DNA from: Thinopyrum elongatum
Taxonomy: Eukaryota; Streptophyta; Magnoliopsida; Poales; Poaceae
Length of the DNA stretch: 64,000 nucleotides
Assembly (NCBI GenBank): GCA_011799875.1
Contig: CM022297.1
Location: 71,437,868-71,501,867, forward strand
Direction of reading: 5' to 3'
The notes below the pieces were generated by a model, which saw only the letters and a program-made list of their open reading frames with translations, was not told where the DNA came from and made no database searches. Positions 1 through 12,489 of the stretch are shown one piece after another. A program made the position numbers and the translations under genes. The stretch's first letter is position 1; every line of letters begins with the position of its first letter.

Positions 1-3000
1 ATCCCGTTCTGTGTGAAAGTCAAAGGGCTAGATCTCGTGGTCAACGCTATAGGGTTATGCGGGTGGGGGCCCTGGGGGGGTAGCAATGCCACCGGAGCGT
101 CGCAGTGGGCCCTCATACATGCCGTACGGTGTGGTGGCATGTCTGAAGAGGCGGCACGCGTCTCCGGGTGTGCCCCCCTCACGGACGGCCGCCGCCCGCA
201 CCTAGAGGGGGAAACGGCCGCGTCGGGTCTACACAGAGGGGATCTTGCTGTGGTTTGGCCCGGACGTTGCTCCCAAGTGTTCGTAATGGGCTGACCTACA
301 CAACCGGGTGGAGAGGTCCCTGGTCAGCCCATCCGTGGAAAGTCAAAGGGCTAGATCTCGTGGTCAACGCTACAGGGTTAGGGCGGGGGGGCCCTGGGGG
401 GTAGCAATGCCACCGGAGCATCGCACCAGCCCTCATACACATGCCGTACGGTGTGGTGGCATGTCTAAGAGGCGGCACGCGTCTCCGGTGTGTGGCCCCC
501 CTCACGGACGGCGCCGCTGCCGGCACCTGGAAGGAGGAAACGGCCGCGTCGGGTCTACACGGAGGGGATCTTGCTGTGGGTTTGGCCCGGACGTTGCTCC
601 CAATTGTTCGTATGGGCTGACCTAACCAACCGGGTGGAGAGGTCCCTGGTCAAAGCCCTCCGTGGAAAGTCAAGGGCTAGATCTCGTGGTCAAACCTACA
701 AGGGTTTGGCGGGGTGGGGGCCCTGGGGGTAGCAATGCCAACGAAGCGTCGCACCGGGCCCTCAGACATGCCGTACGGTGTGGTGGCATGTCTGAAGAGG
801 CGGCACGCGTCTCCGGGGTGTGGCCCCCCTCACGGACGGCGCCGCCGCTGGCACCTAGATGGGGGAAACAGCCGCGTCGGGTCTACACAGAGGGGATCTT
901 GCTGTGGGTTTGGCCCGGACGTTGCTCCCAAGTGTTCGTATGGGCTGACCTAACACAACCGGGTGGAGAGGTCCACTGGTCAAAGCCCGTCCGTGGAAAG
1001 TCAAAGGGCTAGATCTCGTGGTCAAACGCCACAGGGTTAGGCGGGGCGGGGGCCCTGGGGGGTAGCAATGCCACCGGAGCGTCGCACCGGGCCCTCATAC
1101 ATGCCGTACGGTGTGGTGGCACGTCTGAAGAGGCGGCACGCGTCTCCGGGGTGTGGCCCCCCTCACGGACAGCGCCGCCACCGGCACCTGGAGGGGGGAA
1201 ACGGCCGTGTCGGGTCTACATGGAGGGGATCTTGCTGTGGGTTTGGACCGGACGGTGCTCCCAAGTGTTCGATGGGCTGACCTAACCAACCGGTGGAGAG
1301 GTCCACTGGTCAAATCCCGTCCGTGGAAATCAAGGGCTAGATCTCGTGGTCAAAACGCACAGGGTTAGGCGGGCGGGGGCCCTGGGGGGTAGCAATGTCC
1401 ACCGGAGCATCGCACTGGGCCCTCATACATGCCGTACGGTGTGGTGGCATGTCTGAAGAGGCGCGCACACGTCTCCGGGTTGGCCCCCCTCAGACGGCGC
1501 CGCCGCCGGCACCTAGAGGGAGAAACGGCCGCGTCGGTCTACAAAGAGGGGATCTTGCTGTGGTGTTTGGCCGGACGTTGCTCCCAAGTGTTCGTATGGG
1601 CTGACCTAACACAACCGGGTGGAGAGGTCCACTGGTCAAAGCCCGTTCGTGGAAAGTCAAAGGGCTAGATCGCGTGGTCAAACGCTACAGGGTTAGGCGG
1701 GAGGGGGGGCCTGGAGGGATAGCAATGCCACCGGAGCGTCGCACTGGGCCCTCATACATGCCGTACGGTGTGGTGGCATGTCTGAAGAGGCGGCACGCGT
1801 CTCCGGGGTGTGGCCCCCCTCACGGACGGCGCCGCCGCCGGCACCTAGAGGGGGGAAACGGCCGCGTCGGGTCTACACAGAGGGGATCTTGCTGTGGGTT
1901 TGGCCCGGACGTTGCTCCCAAGTGTTCATATGGGCTGACCTAACACAACCGGGTGGAGAGGTCCACTGGTCAAAGCCCATCCGTGGAAAGTCAAAGGGCT
2001 AGATCTCGTGGTCAAACGCTACGGGGTTAGGCGGGGCGTGGGCCCTGGGGGGTAGCAATGCCACCGGAGCGTCGCACCAGGCCCTCATAAATGCCGTACG
2101 GTGTGGTGGCATGTCTGAAGAGGCGGCACGCGTCTCCGGGGTGTGGCCCCCCTCACGGACGGCGCCGCTGCCGGCACGTGGAGGGAGGAAACGGCCGCAT
2201 CGGGTCTACACGGAGGGGATCTTGCTGTGGGTTTGGCTCGGACGTTGCTCCCAATTGTTCGTATGGGCTGACCTAACACAACCGGGTGGAGAGGTCCGCT
2301 GGTCAAAGCGCGTCCGTGGAAAGTCAAAGGGCTAGATCTCGTGGTCAAACGCTACAGGGTTAGGCGGGGCGGGGGCCCTGGGGGTAGCAATTCCAACGAA
2401 GCATCGCACCGGGCCCTCAGACATGCCGTACGGTGTGGTGGCATGTCTGAAGAGGAGGCACGCGTCTCCGGGGTGTGGCCCCCCTCACGGACGGCGCCGC
2501 CGCTGGCACCTAGAGGGGGAAACAGCCGCGTCGGGTCTACACAGAGGGGATCTTGCTGTGGTTTGGCCGCGACGTTGCTCCCCAGTGTTTCGTATGGGCT
2601 GACCTAACACAACCGGGTGGAGAGGTCCACTGGTCAAAGCCCGTCCGTGGAAAGTCAAAGGGCTAGATCTCGTGGTCAAATGCCACAGGGTTAGGCGGGG
2701 CGGGGGCCCTGGGGGGGTAGCAATGCCACCGGAGCGTCGCACCGGGCCCTCATATAGGCCGTACTGTGTGGTGGCATGTCTGAAGAGGCGGCACGCGTCT
2801 CCGGGGTGTGGCCCCCCTCACGGACGGCGCCGCTGGCGGCACCTGGAAGGAGGAAACGGCCGCGTCGGGTCTACACGGAGGGGATCTTGCTGTGGGTTTG
2901 GCCCGGACGTTGCTCCCAATTGTTCGTATGGGCTGACCTAACACATCCGGGTGGAGAGGTCCGCTGGTCAAAGCCCGTCCGTGGAATGTCAAAGGGCTAG

Positions 3001-6000
3001 ATCTCGTGGTCAAACGCTACAGGGTTAGGCGGGGCGGAGGCCCTGGGGGTAGCAATGCCAACGAAGCGTCGCACCGGGCCCTCAGACATGCCGTACGGTG
3101 TGGTGGCATGTCTGAAGAGCGGGCACGCGTCTCCGGGGTGTGGCCCCCCTCACGACGGCGCCGCCGCGTGGCACCTAGAGGGGGGAACAGCCCGTCGGGT
3201 CACGAGGGGATCCTTGCTGTGGGTTTGGGCCCGGACGTTGCTCCCAAGTGTTCGTATGGGCTGACCTAACACACACGGGTGGAGAGGTCCACTGGTCAAA
3301 GCCCGTCCGTGAAAGTCAAAGGGCTAGATCTCGTGGTCAAACGCCACAGGGGTTAGGCGGGGCGGGGGCCCTGGGGGGTATGCAATGCCACCGGAGCGTC
3401 GCACCGGGCCCTCTACATGCCGTGGTGTGGTGGCATGTCTGAAGAGGCGGCACGCGTCTCCGGGGTGGTGGCCCCCCTCACGGACAGCGTCGCCACCGGC
3501 ACCTGGAGGGGGGAAAACGGCCGTGTCGGGTCTACATGGAGGGGATCTTGCTGTGGGTTTGGACCGGATACGGTGGCTCCACAAGTGTTCGTATGGGCTA
3601 ACCTAACACACAACCGGGTGGAAGGTCCACTACTGGTCAAAGCCCGTCCGTGGAAAGTTAAAGGGCTAGATTTCGTGGTCAAAAACGCGACAGGGTTAGC
3701 GGGGGCGGGGGCCCTGGGGTACAATGCCACCCAGGGAGCGTCGCACTGGGCCCTCATATGCCTACGGTGTGTTGGCATGTCTGAAGAGGGCGGCACACGT
3801 CTCCGGGGTGGGCCCCCCTCACGGACGGCGCCGCCCAATCCAAACTGTCACCTAGAGGGGGTGAAACGGCCGCGTCGTTCTACAAAGAGGGATCTTGCTG
3901 TTTGTTTGGCCCGGACGTTGCTCCCAAGTGTTCGTATGGGCTGACCTAAACACCACGTGGTGAGATTGTCCACTGGTCAAAGCCCGTTCATGGAAAGTCA
4001 AAGGGCTAGATCGGTCGTGTCAAACTGATAGTTTAGGGCGGGAGGGGGGCCTGGATGGATAGCAATGCCACCGGAGCGTCGCACTGGGCCCTCATACATG
4101 TCCGTACGGTGTGGTGGCATTCGAAGAGGCGCACGCGTCTCCGGGGTGCCCCCCTCACGGACGGCGCCGCCGCCGCGCCCCTAGAGGGGAACGCGCCCGT
4201 CGTTATCTACACAGTTTTATTCTGTTTGTTTGTCCCGACGTTGCTCCCAAGTGTTCGTATGGGCTGACCTAACACAACCGGGTGGAGAGGTCCACTGGTC
4301 CAAGACCCATCCGTGGAAAGTCAAAGGGCTAGATCTTGTGGTCAAACGCTACAGGGGTTGGCGGGGCGGGGGCCCTGGGGGTAGCAATGCCACCGGAGCG
4401 TCGCACCAGGCCCTCAGAAATCCGTACGGTGTGTGGCATGTCTAAGAGCCGGCACCGTCTCCGGGGTGTGGCCCCCTCACGGACGGCGCCGCTGCCGGCA
4501 CCTGGAGGGAGGAAACCCGCATCGTGTCTACACGGAGGGACCTTGCTGGGGTTTGGCCCGGACGTTGCTCGCAATTTTTTTCGTATGGCTGACCTAACAC
4601 AACCGGGTGGAGAGGTCCGCTGTCAAAGCCCGTCCGTGGAAAGTCAAAGGGCTTGATCTCGTGGTCAAACGCTACAAAAGGGTTAGGCGGGGCGGGGGCC
4701 CTGGGGGTAGCAATGGCAACGAAGCATCGCACCGGGCCCTCAGACATGCCGTACGGTGTGTGGTGGCATGTCTAAAGAGGTGGCACGCGTCTCCGGGTTG
4801 TGGCCCCCCTCACGGACGGCGCCGCCGCTTGGCACCTAGAGGGGGGAAACAGCCCCCGCGTCGGGTCTAAACAGAGGTATCTTGCGTGGGTTTGGCCGGA
4901 CTTTGCTCCCAAGGTTCGTATGGGCTACCCTAACCAACCGGGTGGGAGGTCCACTGGTCAAAGCCCGTCCGTGGAAGTCAAAGGGCTAGATCCTCGTGGT
5001 CAAATGCCATAGGTTAGGCGTGGCGGGGGCCCTGGGGGGGTAGCAATGCACACGGAGCGTCGCACCCGGGCCCTCATAGTACCGGCCGTAACTGTGTGGG
5101 TCCCATTCTAAGAGGTGCACGCATCTCTGGGGGTGGCCCCCCCTCACTGTACGGCGCCGCCCTGCCGCACCTATGATGGGGGAAACGCCGTGTCGGTCTA
5201 CATGGAGGGGAAGCTGTGCTGTTGGTTTGACCGCGGTCTCCCAAAGTGTTCGATGGCTGACCTAACACAAACCGGTGAGAGGTCCACTGGTCAAAGCCCG
5301 TCCGTGGAAGATCAATATCGGGGGCTAAGATCTCGTGGTCAAGCCGCTACAGGCGTAAGGCGGGGCGGGGCCCTTGGGGTAGCATGCCACCGGTGAGCGT
5401 CGCATTGGGGCCCATAAATGCCGTATCGGTGTGGTCCGCATTTCTGAAGAGGCGGCACGCTCTCCGTGGGTTGGCCCCCCTCCCGGACGGCGCCGCCCCA
5501 CGTCACCCTAGAGTGGGAACGGCCAGCATCTTGGGTCTACAAGAGGAGGAATCTGGCGTGTTGTGTTGGCCCCGGACGTGCGCCTCAGCTGTTCGTATGG
5601 GCTGACCTAACACACCCGGTGGAGAGGTCTACTGGTCAAGCCCTCCTGAAAGTCAAACCGGCTAGATTCGTGGTCAACGACCTACAAGTTTTTAGGTGGG
5701 CGGGGGCCCTGGAGGTAGCAATGCCCCAGACGCGTCCGCACCGGGCCCTCATTACATGCCGTCGTGGTGGTGCATGTCGAAGTGGCGGCACGCGTCTCCG
5801 GGTGTGCCCCCCCACGGTACGGCGCCGCTGCCGGCACCTGGAGGTTGGAACTGGCCGGCGTCGGTCTACACGAAGGGGATCTTGCTTGTTGGGTTTGGCC
5901 CGGACGTTGCTCCCAATGTTCGTTGGAATGGGCTACCTAACACAACCTGGTGGATGGGTCACTGGTCAAAGCCCGTCCGTGGGAAAGTTCAAAGGGCTAG

Positions 6001-7960
6001 ATCTCGTTGTCAACGCTACAGGGTTATGGCGGGCGAGGGCCCTCGGGGGTAGCAATGCCACCGGAGCTCGCACCGGCCCTCAGACCTCGTACGGTATGTG
6101 GCATGTCTTAAGTAGCGCTCACGCGTCTCCGGGTGTGGCCCCCTCACGGACCGCCGCCGCGCCGGCACTAGATGGGGGAAACGGCCGCGTCGGGTCTACA
6201 CAGTGGGATCTGTGCTGTGGGGTTGGTCCCCGGACGTTCCTCCCAAGTGGTTTCGTATGGGCTAACCTAACACAACCGTGTGAGAGGTCCAATGGTGAAA
6301 GCCCGTCCGGTAAGTCAAAGGGCTATCTCGTGGTCAACGCCACAGATAGGCGGGCGGGTGCCCTTCGGGGGTAGACAAATGCCAACCGAGCATCGCACCA
6401 GGCCCTACTAGCACGTCACGGTGTGGGCATGTCTGAAGAGGCGGCCACGCGTCTCCCGGGTGAGTCCGTCCTCATGTGACGGCGCCGCCGCCGGCACTTG
6501 GAGGTGGAACGGCCGTGTCGGGGCTACGATGAGATGGGGATCTTGCTGTGGGTTTGGACCGGACGGTTGCTCCCAGTGTTTCGTAGGGCTGACCTAACAC
6601 AACCGGTGGCGAGGGTCCCACTGGCCAAAGCCCATCCCGTGTAAGTCAAAGGGCTAGATCTCGTGGTCAAAGCGTACAGGTTAGGCAGGCGGCGGCCCTG
6701 GTGGGGGGTTAGTAATGCCACCCCGGACGTCGCACCTGGGCCTATACAGCTTACGGTTTGTGGCATGTCTAAGAGGTGGCACTGTCCTCCGGGTGGTGGG
6801 CCCCCCTCACAGATGGGCGGCGCTCCCCCCCCGCCAGGCACCTGAGGGGAACGCGGTCGGGAAACGGGGACAGACTGAGTGTGATGGGTATAGTAATGGG
6901 GATTTGTTGTGCGGATTGTGACCTACGACAGAGGGATCTTGCTGTGCGTTTGGCCCCAGACAGTTGCTCCCAGTGTGTCGTTATGGGCTACCTAACACAC
7001 CGGGTGGAGGATCCACTGTCAAGAGCCCGTCCGTGGAAAGTTCAAAGGGCTAGATCTCGTGGTGAAAAGCTCACAGGGTTAGGCGGGGCGGGGGCCCTGG
7101 GGGTAGCAATCCACCGGAGCGTCGCACCGTGCCCTCATACTGCCGTGATGTGTGTGGCATGTCTGAAGGAGCGTCGGCACCGTCTTCGGTGGTGGCGCCC
7201 CCCTCACGGACGGGCGCCTGCGCGCGGCACCTAGAGGGGGGAAACGGCCGCGTCGTGTCTACACGGATGGGATCTTGCTGTGGGTTTGGCCCGGACGTTT
7301 GCTCGCAATTGTCGTATGGTGCTACCTAACACAACCGAGGGAGAGGTCCGCCTGGTCAAAAGCCCGTCCGTATGTAAGTTCAAAGGGCTAGCTCTCGTGG
7401 GTCAAAACACTCGTACAAACGGGTAGCCACGGCGGGGGCCCTGGGGTGTAGACATGCCACCGCGAGGCGTCGCAACCGGGCCCTCGGACAATGCCGTACA
7501 CTGATCCGTGCATCGTCTGAAGAGGCGTGCACGCCTCTCCGGGTGGTGGCCCCCCTCAGGCGGACCGCGCGCTGCCGGGCACCTGGATGGGGGAAACGGC
7601 CCCGTCCGGGTCTACACGAAGGGGATCTTCTGTGGGTTTGACCCGACGGTTGCTCCCAATTGTTGTCGTATGGGCTGACCTACACAACCGGTGATAGGTC
7701 CGCTGTCAAAGCCCGTCTGTGGAAAGTCCAAAAAGGGCTAGATCTCGTTGTCAAAAACAAACGCTACAGGGTTGGCACCGGAACGGGGGCCCTGGGGGGG
7801 TGCATTGCACCCGAGACGTCGCACCGGGCCCTCATACTGCCGTACGGTGTGGTGGCATGTCCGAAGAGGCGGCACGGAACGTCTCCGGGTGTGGCCCCCC
7901 TCCGTGACGGCGCCGCCGCCGGGACCCCCCTTCACGGTCGGTGTGCCCCAACCGGCTGGG
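1..7960 (+). repeat. GC-rich tandem array, about 335-bp monomer, about 24 units
   Basis: The anchor word ctagatctcgtggtcaa recurs near 30, 355, 680, 1010, 1340, 1668, 2000, 2333, 2665, 2998, 3326 and so on to about 7740, giving 24 anchors and a mean spacing of about 335 bp. The array is already running at base 1, so its left end lies outside the window; it ends abruptly near 7960. Monomers fall into recurring types separated by diagnostic words (caacgaagc versus caccggagc; ctacacgg, ctacatgg or ctacacag; caattgttcg versus caagtgttcg). Units from about 700 to 3100 are clean. Units 1-2 and those after about 3400 carry many single-base indels. One unit (about 6646-7041) holds about 65 bp of extra sequence. 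Open frames of 60-116 codons occur in several frames but are broken between units, so I do not call coding. I cannot assign a named satellite family. Confidence 0.93.
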
Positions 7961-7999
7961 CACCCGTAGATTGCTTCAATTTGCTGTGGTTATGTTCGC

Positions 8000-8745
8000 T
8001 CGGTGTGTCGTCGAGGTAAGGAAGGTCTCGTCTATCATTCACATATGGAACAGAATTTTTTTAGAAAAAGATTAATGTTATTGCATAAAAGGAAAAAAAA
8101 AAAGAAATATCTATCCTACGGCTTAGCCAGCGGCAATAGATCATGCGCATGTTTTCATCTATGCTGCACGGCTAACCGTCGGCAATTATGCCTTATCCCC
8201 TCGCTGCGCACCCCCTCCACTCGTTCCATCCATTCGTCTCCCCACCCCCGCCGCCCCCCAATCCTCCCGCGCCGCCGCCGTCACCCGCGCCGCCGTCCAC
8301 GGACCGCCCACCCCAGTCTACCCGCGTACCGCCTTCCACGCCGCCTCCTCCTTCCCACCTTCCCTCTTGCCACCCCGCTTCGTCTCGCCCACCTCTCTCT
8401 CCTCGACCGCCTGGAAACACCAGCCTCACCCTCTTCACCCCTGCCCGCTTCCCCCCAACCCCCCCTCTCCCAGCCCCTCCCTTCTCTTCCCGACCCGATT
8501 GTCCTTCCTCCTCTTCTTCCCCTCCCTTTCTCGGTCCTCCAGCCCTTTCCCGGCTGCCGCCCCAACCAGCACCGTGCCGTGGCTCGGCCGCCCTGCTGCT
8601 AGCACTCGACGCCGCTTCTTCTCCGGCCGCCGTGTTTACGTAACACGCCCCGGCCCTTCCCCTGCCCTCCACCGCCGGACCTCCCCCCGCCCCCCCCCCG
8701 CCCCCCCGCCCAAGTGAGCACCCCCTCCCACGAACCCTTTTTTCG
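8000..8745. other. C-rich strand-asymmetric stretch after the array
   Basis: After a short AT-rich lead (8030-8190), bases 8190-8745 are extremely pyrimidine/C-rich on the plus strand, with long runs of CCN and TCC and few stop codons in any frame. The stretch then switches sharply at about 8750 to AT-rich sequence. This resembles a 5' UTR or first exon next to an intron; caagtgagc at about 8711 could be a splice donor. The translations are low-complexity Pro/Ser or Arg/Gly on either strand and I recognise no domain. It may be a gene-derived leader or a captured fragment. No confident gene. Confidence 0.35.
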
Positions 8746-11640
8746 CTGTCTGCTCGTCGGGCTCATGGTTGGCTCGCGAAATAATAGATGATCTAATAGA
8801 TGGATGGATTGCTAGATGAATAATAGATCTGATAAAGATTTATTTTTTTTGTTTGTTGGTTGTTAGTTTTATATTAGGGTATTTAGTACATACTAGGATA
8901 GTTTTTACTAAGTTTTGTGAATATAGATGACATAGATTTGGTCAAGTTTGTGGATCGATGGATGGTACTATGGTCAGTTAGTTTTGGTCAAGTTAGTGTT
9001 TAGGTCTTTGATTCATATATAGAAAGCATTCGGCACTTAGTTTTCCTAAATAGTTTAATGAAGCTTTTTTTGCAATTTGACATGTTGTTTCATGTTGATT
9101 CATAATGTTGTGCCAATGCTTAATGTGAGTTGATGACCTAAATTTTTTTTCACTCGGTGGAATTAATAGGATTTTTGGTGTTCCACTCAATGAGTGATCG
9201 TCGACGTTGGAGTGGGTTAGTCCACATCATCCCTCCTTTGATCGACTCAACTCTCTACAATCGGGAGTGGTGAGGGCAACAATTCCCATGACCTCGTCTG
9301 CTTTTTTTTCGCATGTCTATAGATTACAATTTTTCACATCAAGTCGCGTAACCTAGGCGTCTCCCGTCCGAAAGGGTTTCATCGATTAAATATGGCATTC
9401 ATTGCATATTATGATCCGGCAGTGTCTCTTTCGGATTGTTTCCAGCTGTTTTTCCACGTGACGCCGCGAGATATGTAGATTGGGTACGCTTTCCATGCTG
9501 CTACCCCTCGTTCCGAGACAAAGGATTTCGGCGGCGCTCCCGTTGTTCCGCCGAGCACATTCTCCCCGCATCTCTGCCGATACATTGCAAAACTGGATCC
9601 TTCCGAAAGGGACCGTAACCGAAGCGGCCTTATCACAGTCTTGTTGAAGATTCTGGCGCGGCCTATTCGTCGCCCCGCGACCAAACAGGGACGAGGAGCT
9701 TGGGTCGGTGTTTTGGCCACGAGCTGGGCCCACTACGGCTTCGCACCACGCGGAGTACGGGACGGCCCGCTAGGGCCGTGATCAACAATTTTGGGTAAGT
9801 TCTCTTCTGAATCAACTTGTCTCCCATTTCCGTTCATAGTTTACATTAATCACTCAACTCATAGCCTTGTTTGCTTGTGGTTTTTTGGATGATTGTCGGC
9901 AATTCTATAAGTTCTTGACGAGCACAAGGCCGAGTCCCGACGTGGTCTGTGCTGGCGTGCCTGCGAAGAAGAAAGCTCTCAGTTTTTGCAAGTCGAGGGT
10001 GCGCATGGGTTGCGCGTCTGGCACTACTACCACACCACCTTCATCCAAAAGTGGAGCAAAACTGCAAGCGCAGAGTCAACGACTTACGGCTTGAACAGGA
10101 GCAGTACATGAAGAGTAGCCAGGGGGGGGTAAGGAGAGCAGGGAGGAAGGGAGGGATGGGGGTGGTGGAAAAACGGGAAGGGATAGAAGGGTATTACTTT
10201 CTTTTTCATTCCAACTCTATAAGCATTTCATGTAATTGTTTCGTCTCACATGTCATGTTGCCATTATTTAGTTTATTCCTCTTGGTGGCTTTTGGGGAAA
10301 GGATGATGGATGGGGTCGATTTGGTGGATAGGTGGCTCGGCGAGGATGGCAAAGTTGCTGCCAAGAGCAGCAAGGCCCGGGCTAACTGCGTGACATAGAC
10401 GGGACAGAGCAACAACGGCCAAGGAAACAGAACCGAGTGGTGCGTCAAGGCCTGAAGGTATATCTATATGCAGGATTGCATTTTTGTTCTTTCTTTATAC
10501 AGCTATCCGTCATGTTCTATGTATGCTAACTTTTGTTTTGACGTTGGCATGATGAGGTGACAAGTGTGAAGAGGCCGTTTTTCTCTCAGCCATGGAGTCG
10601 TGGAAGCTGGCGCTCGTGGAGCGGAGTGATCGTCAAGGCCGGCAAGAGGCTCAGTACTAGACGGCAAGAACTGAGGAGCACCTGAGTTTAGGCCAGCCTC
10701 AGTCAGTTTCAGAGTTGCATCCCTGGTCCGGATGTTCCGTTGACGCCGTCTCAGTCTCAAATCGACGAGAAATCGGTTGGTGGCATCCAGGCCGAAGTCC
10801 CATGCATGGCCGCTACCCCGGTCGTCGTGTTTCGATGGCTTGATCACTCCTTCTGTCTCATACACAACGGCTTCGACTACCAACCGCGAGCCCGTTAGAG
10901 GAGTACGGGGCGTTCCGCCAGCCTCCTTCTTAGAAGCCGGGCGCCAGGCATGTTGTTAAGTACTAATCCCCCTTATCTACTTTCTCTCATCACTTCCTCA
11001 GTTTATTTTCAGCATTGCCCACTTAGAAACAACCTAATTTTGGTAGGCATATCAAGCCTTTGTCGGTCGAGCATGAGATCTCGAGGTCGGGAGTACTTGA
11101 CAAAACGAGTGAAGGCAAACGATGATTACAACTGTCAGATGATGACGGTTAGTGATGCCCTCTTCAAAACCAAGCTAAAATTGGCACTTTCAGTCTTCTG
11201 ACTTCTAATTTGGCTTGTTAATCTCACATCGCAGCTATGTTGGCGCTTGGACTAACCGCCCGTGATCCCACCACAATATTGGACCCCACACCACCTGGCT
11301 GGAGACCACCCCACACGTGTCCACACGTTTGATGAATGGGTGGCACTAGGCAGTGATAGCCCGGTTAGTACATTTGGCCCTAACTACTGACAAACTGAGT
11401 TTCTCGTTCATCCTCACACTATCAGATCATATTTACCCTTAGAATCCCATATCATATTTACACTCTTAGAATCTCTTCTCCAACATGAGGGGACCGGGGC
11501 CTCGAGCTTCCTGGCTGTCGTCGACCCACCAGTCACTCTCTCCGATCTGGCATAAGTGGTGCTGGTTCTTGGCGGGGCGGTCTTTGCGGTGGGCTTTTCT
11601 TGGCTGAGGTCGCATGATGATACCCGTGTTGCCTAAGTTT
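8746..11640. other. Unassigned low-copy-looking DNA
   Basis: AT-rich, intron-like sequence (8750-9390) is followed by moderately GC-rich blocks (9400-9790, 9900-10130, 10570-10950). The open frames are short (under 150 codons), lack recognisable motifs and do not join through good splice sites in any way I can support. A tggg|gtaagt-like donor follows the 9400-9790 block, and another splice-like site sits near 10120. Decayed transposon exons are possible but unproven. CACGTG-like words occur near 11310-11330. Confidence 0.3.
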
Positions 11641-11800
11641 CGACTATGATGATTGTGATGATCTTTAGATGATGAACTGAGTATCTTTAGATGATGAATT
11701 GAGTATCTTAGTATATGATGTGATCTTGAGTATCTCTATGATGATGATGATGATGATCTTGATTATCTCTATGATGATGAACTGTGATGAGCTAGATCTG
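11641..11800. repeat. Imperfect ATG/GAT microsatellite
   Basis: Runs of gatgat and related trinucleotides, with a repeated longer phrase (gatgaactgagtatctttagat and close variants), occupy this stretch. The longest uninterrupted run, at about 11739-11756, is six gatg-type trinucleotides. The small overlapping open frame is a by-product of the repeat. Confidence 0.7.
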
Positions 11801-11894
11801 TCTTATTTCGGTGTATATATGGATATTGGTCATATTTCTTTTCTGGATTTAAGATGGCTGCTTCCAAACTTGATTGAACAGAGAAAACAGAGCA

Positions 11895-12489
11895 AATAAA
11901 AAACAGAACATTATTCTACGGGGCGCGACGGTCTGCCAGTCGAATAGCCATGTCCGCAGGAGCGCCGCAGCAGCCGCGCCACGTGGCAGAGGTATGCCGA
12001 CGGGCCTGGCCGTCGGCATAGATGCAAATCTATGCCGGACGGCCTAGTGGGCGCGTGACATAGCTCTGCTGCGCAGGAGGCGCCCAGCGGCTGCCACGTG
12101 TCAGAAGTATGGGCTGACCGGTCCTGGCCGTCGTCATATGATAAAATCTTTCCGACGCCAGGCGTGCGGGTCATACTTCTGCCACGCGCAGCTCGTGGTT
12201 GGTCAGCGTGTGTTGACGGCGTCCGTCTGTTGCCTCGTCTGGTGATAATCTCTGCCGGATGAATATATATTCCGGACGGCGCGTAATACGGACGCCAGCT
12301 CGGCGAATATGGCCTATGCCGACGGCTTTTTATTGCGACGTCTGACACCAGTAACGCTGACTGGTGATCTACGGCCAGACGGGTGTATGCCAGACGGTGG
12401 CCCAGTCGCATAGACTGCTACGAGAGCCGACGCAAAAGGCCTATGCCGTCGGCCGGAGGCGCGTCGGCTTAGGAGTCAGTCCGGTAGTG
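11895..12489. mobile_element. Short non-autonomous CACTA-like element
   Basis: This is a roughly 600-bp block dense in inverted copies of the word tatgccgacggc/gccgtcggcata and decayed versions of it, the hairpin-type subterminal pattern of CACTA transposons. It ends at 12480-12489 with tccggtagtg, the reverse complement of a CACTACCGGA terminus. A second element at 51.9-52.35 kb ends the same way. I could not find a convincing CACTA left terminus; the left limit is where the repeats begin. There is no coding capacity. Confidence 0.55.

Noticed and set aside
1..7960. Repeated 60-116 codon open frames in the tandem array (for example MSEEAARVSGVWPPSRT...) as a gene family
   Set aside because: They occur in several overlapping frames, on both strands, and are broken by frame-changing indels between units. 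GC-richness alone explains the lack of stops.
1..7960. CRISPR array
   Set aside because: The repeats are 335-bp contiguous monomers with no unique spacers, in a plant-type context.
9386..9733. 115-codon minus-strand frame as a gene
   Set aside because: No motif on translation, overlapped by equally long frames, and no splice or promoter support.
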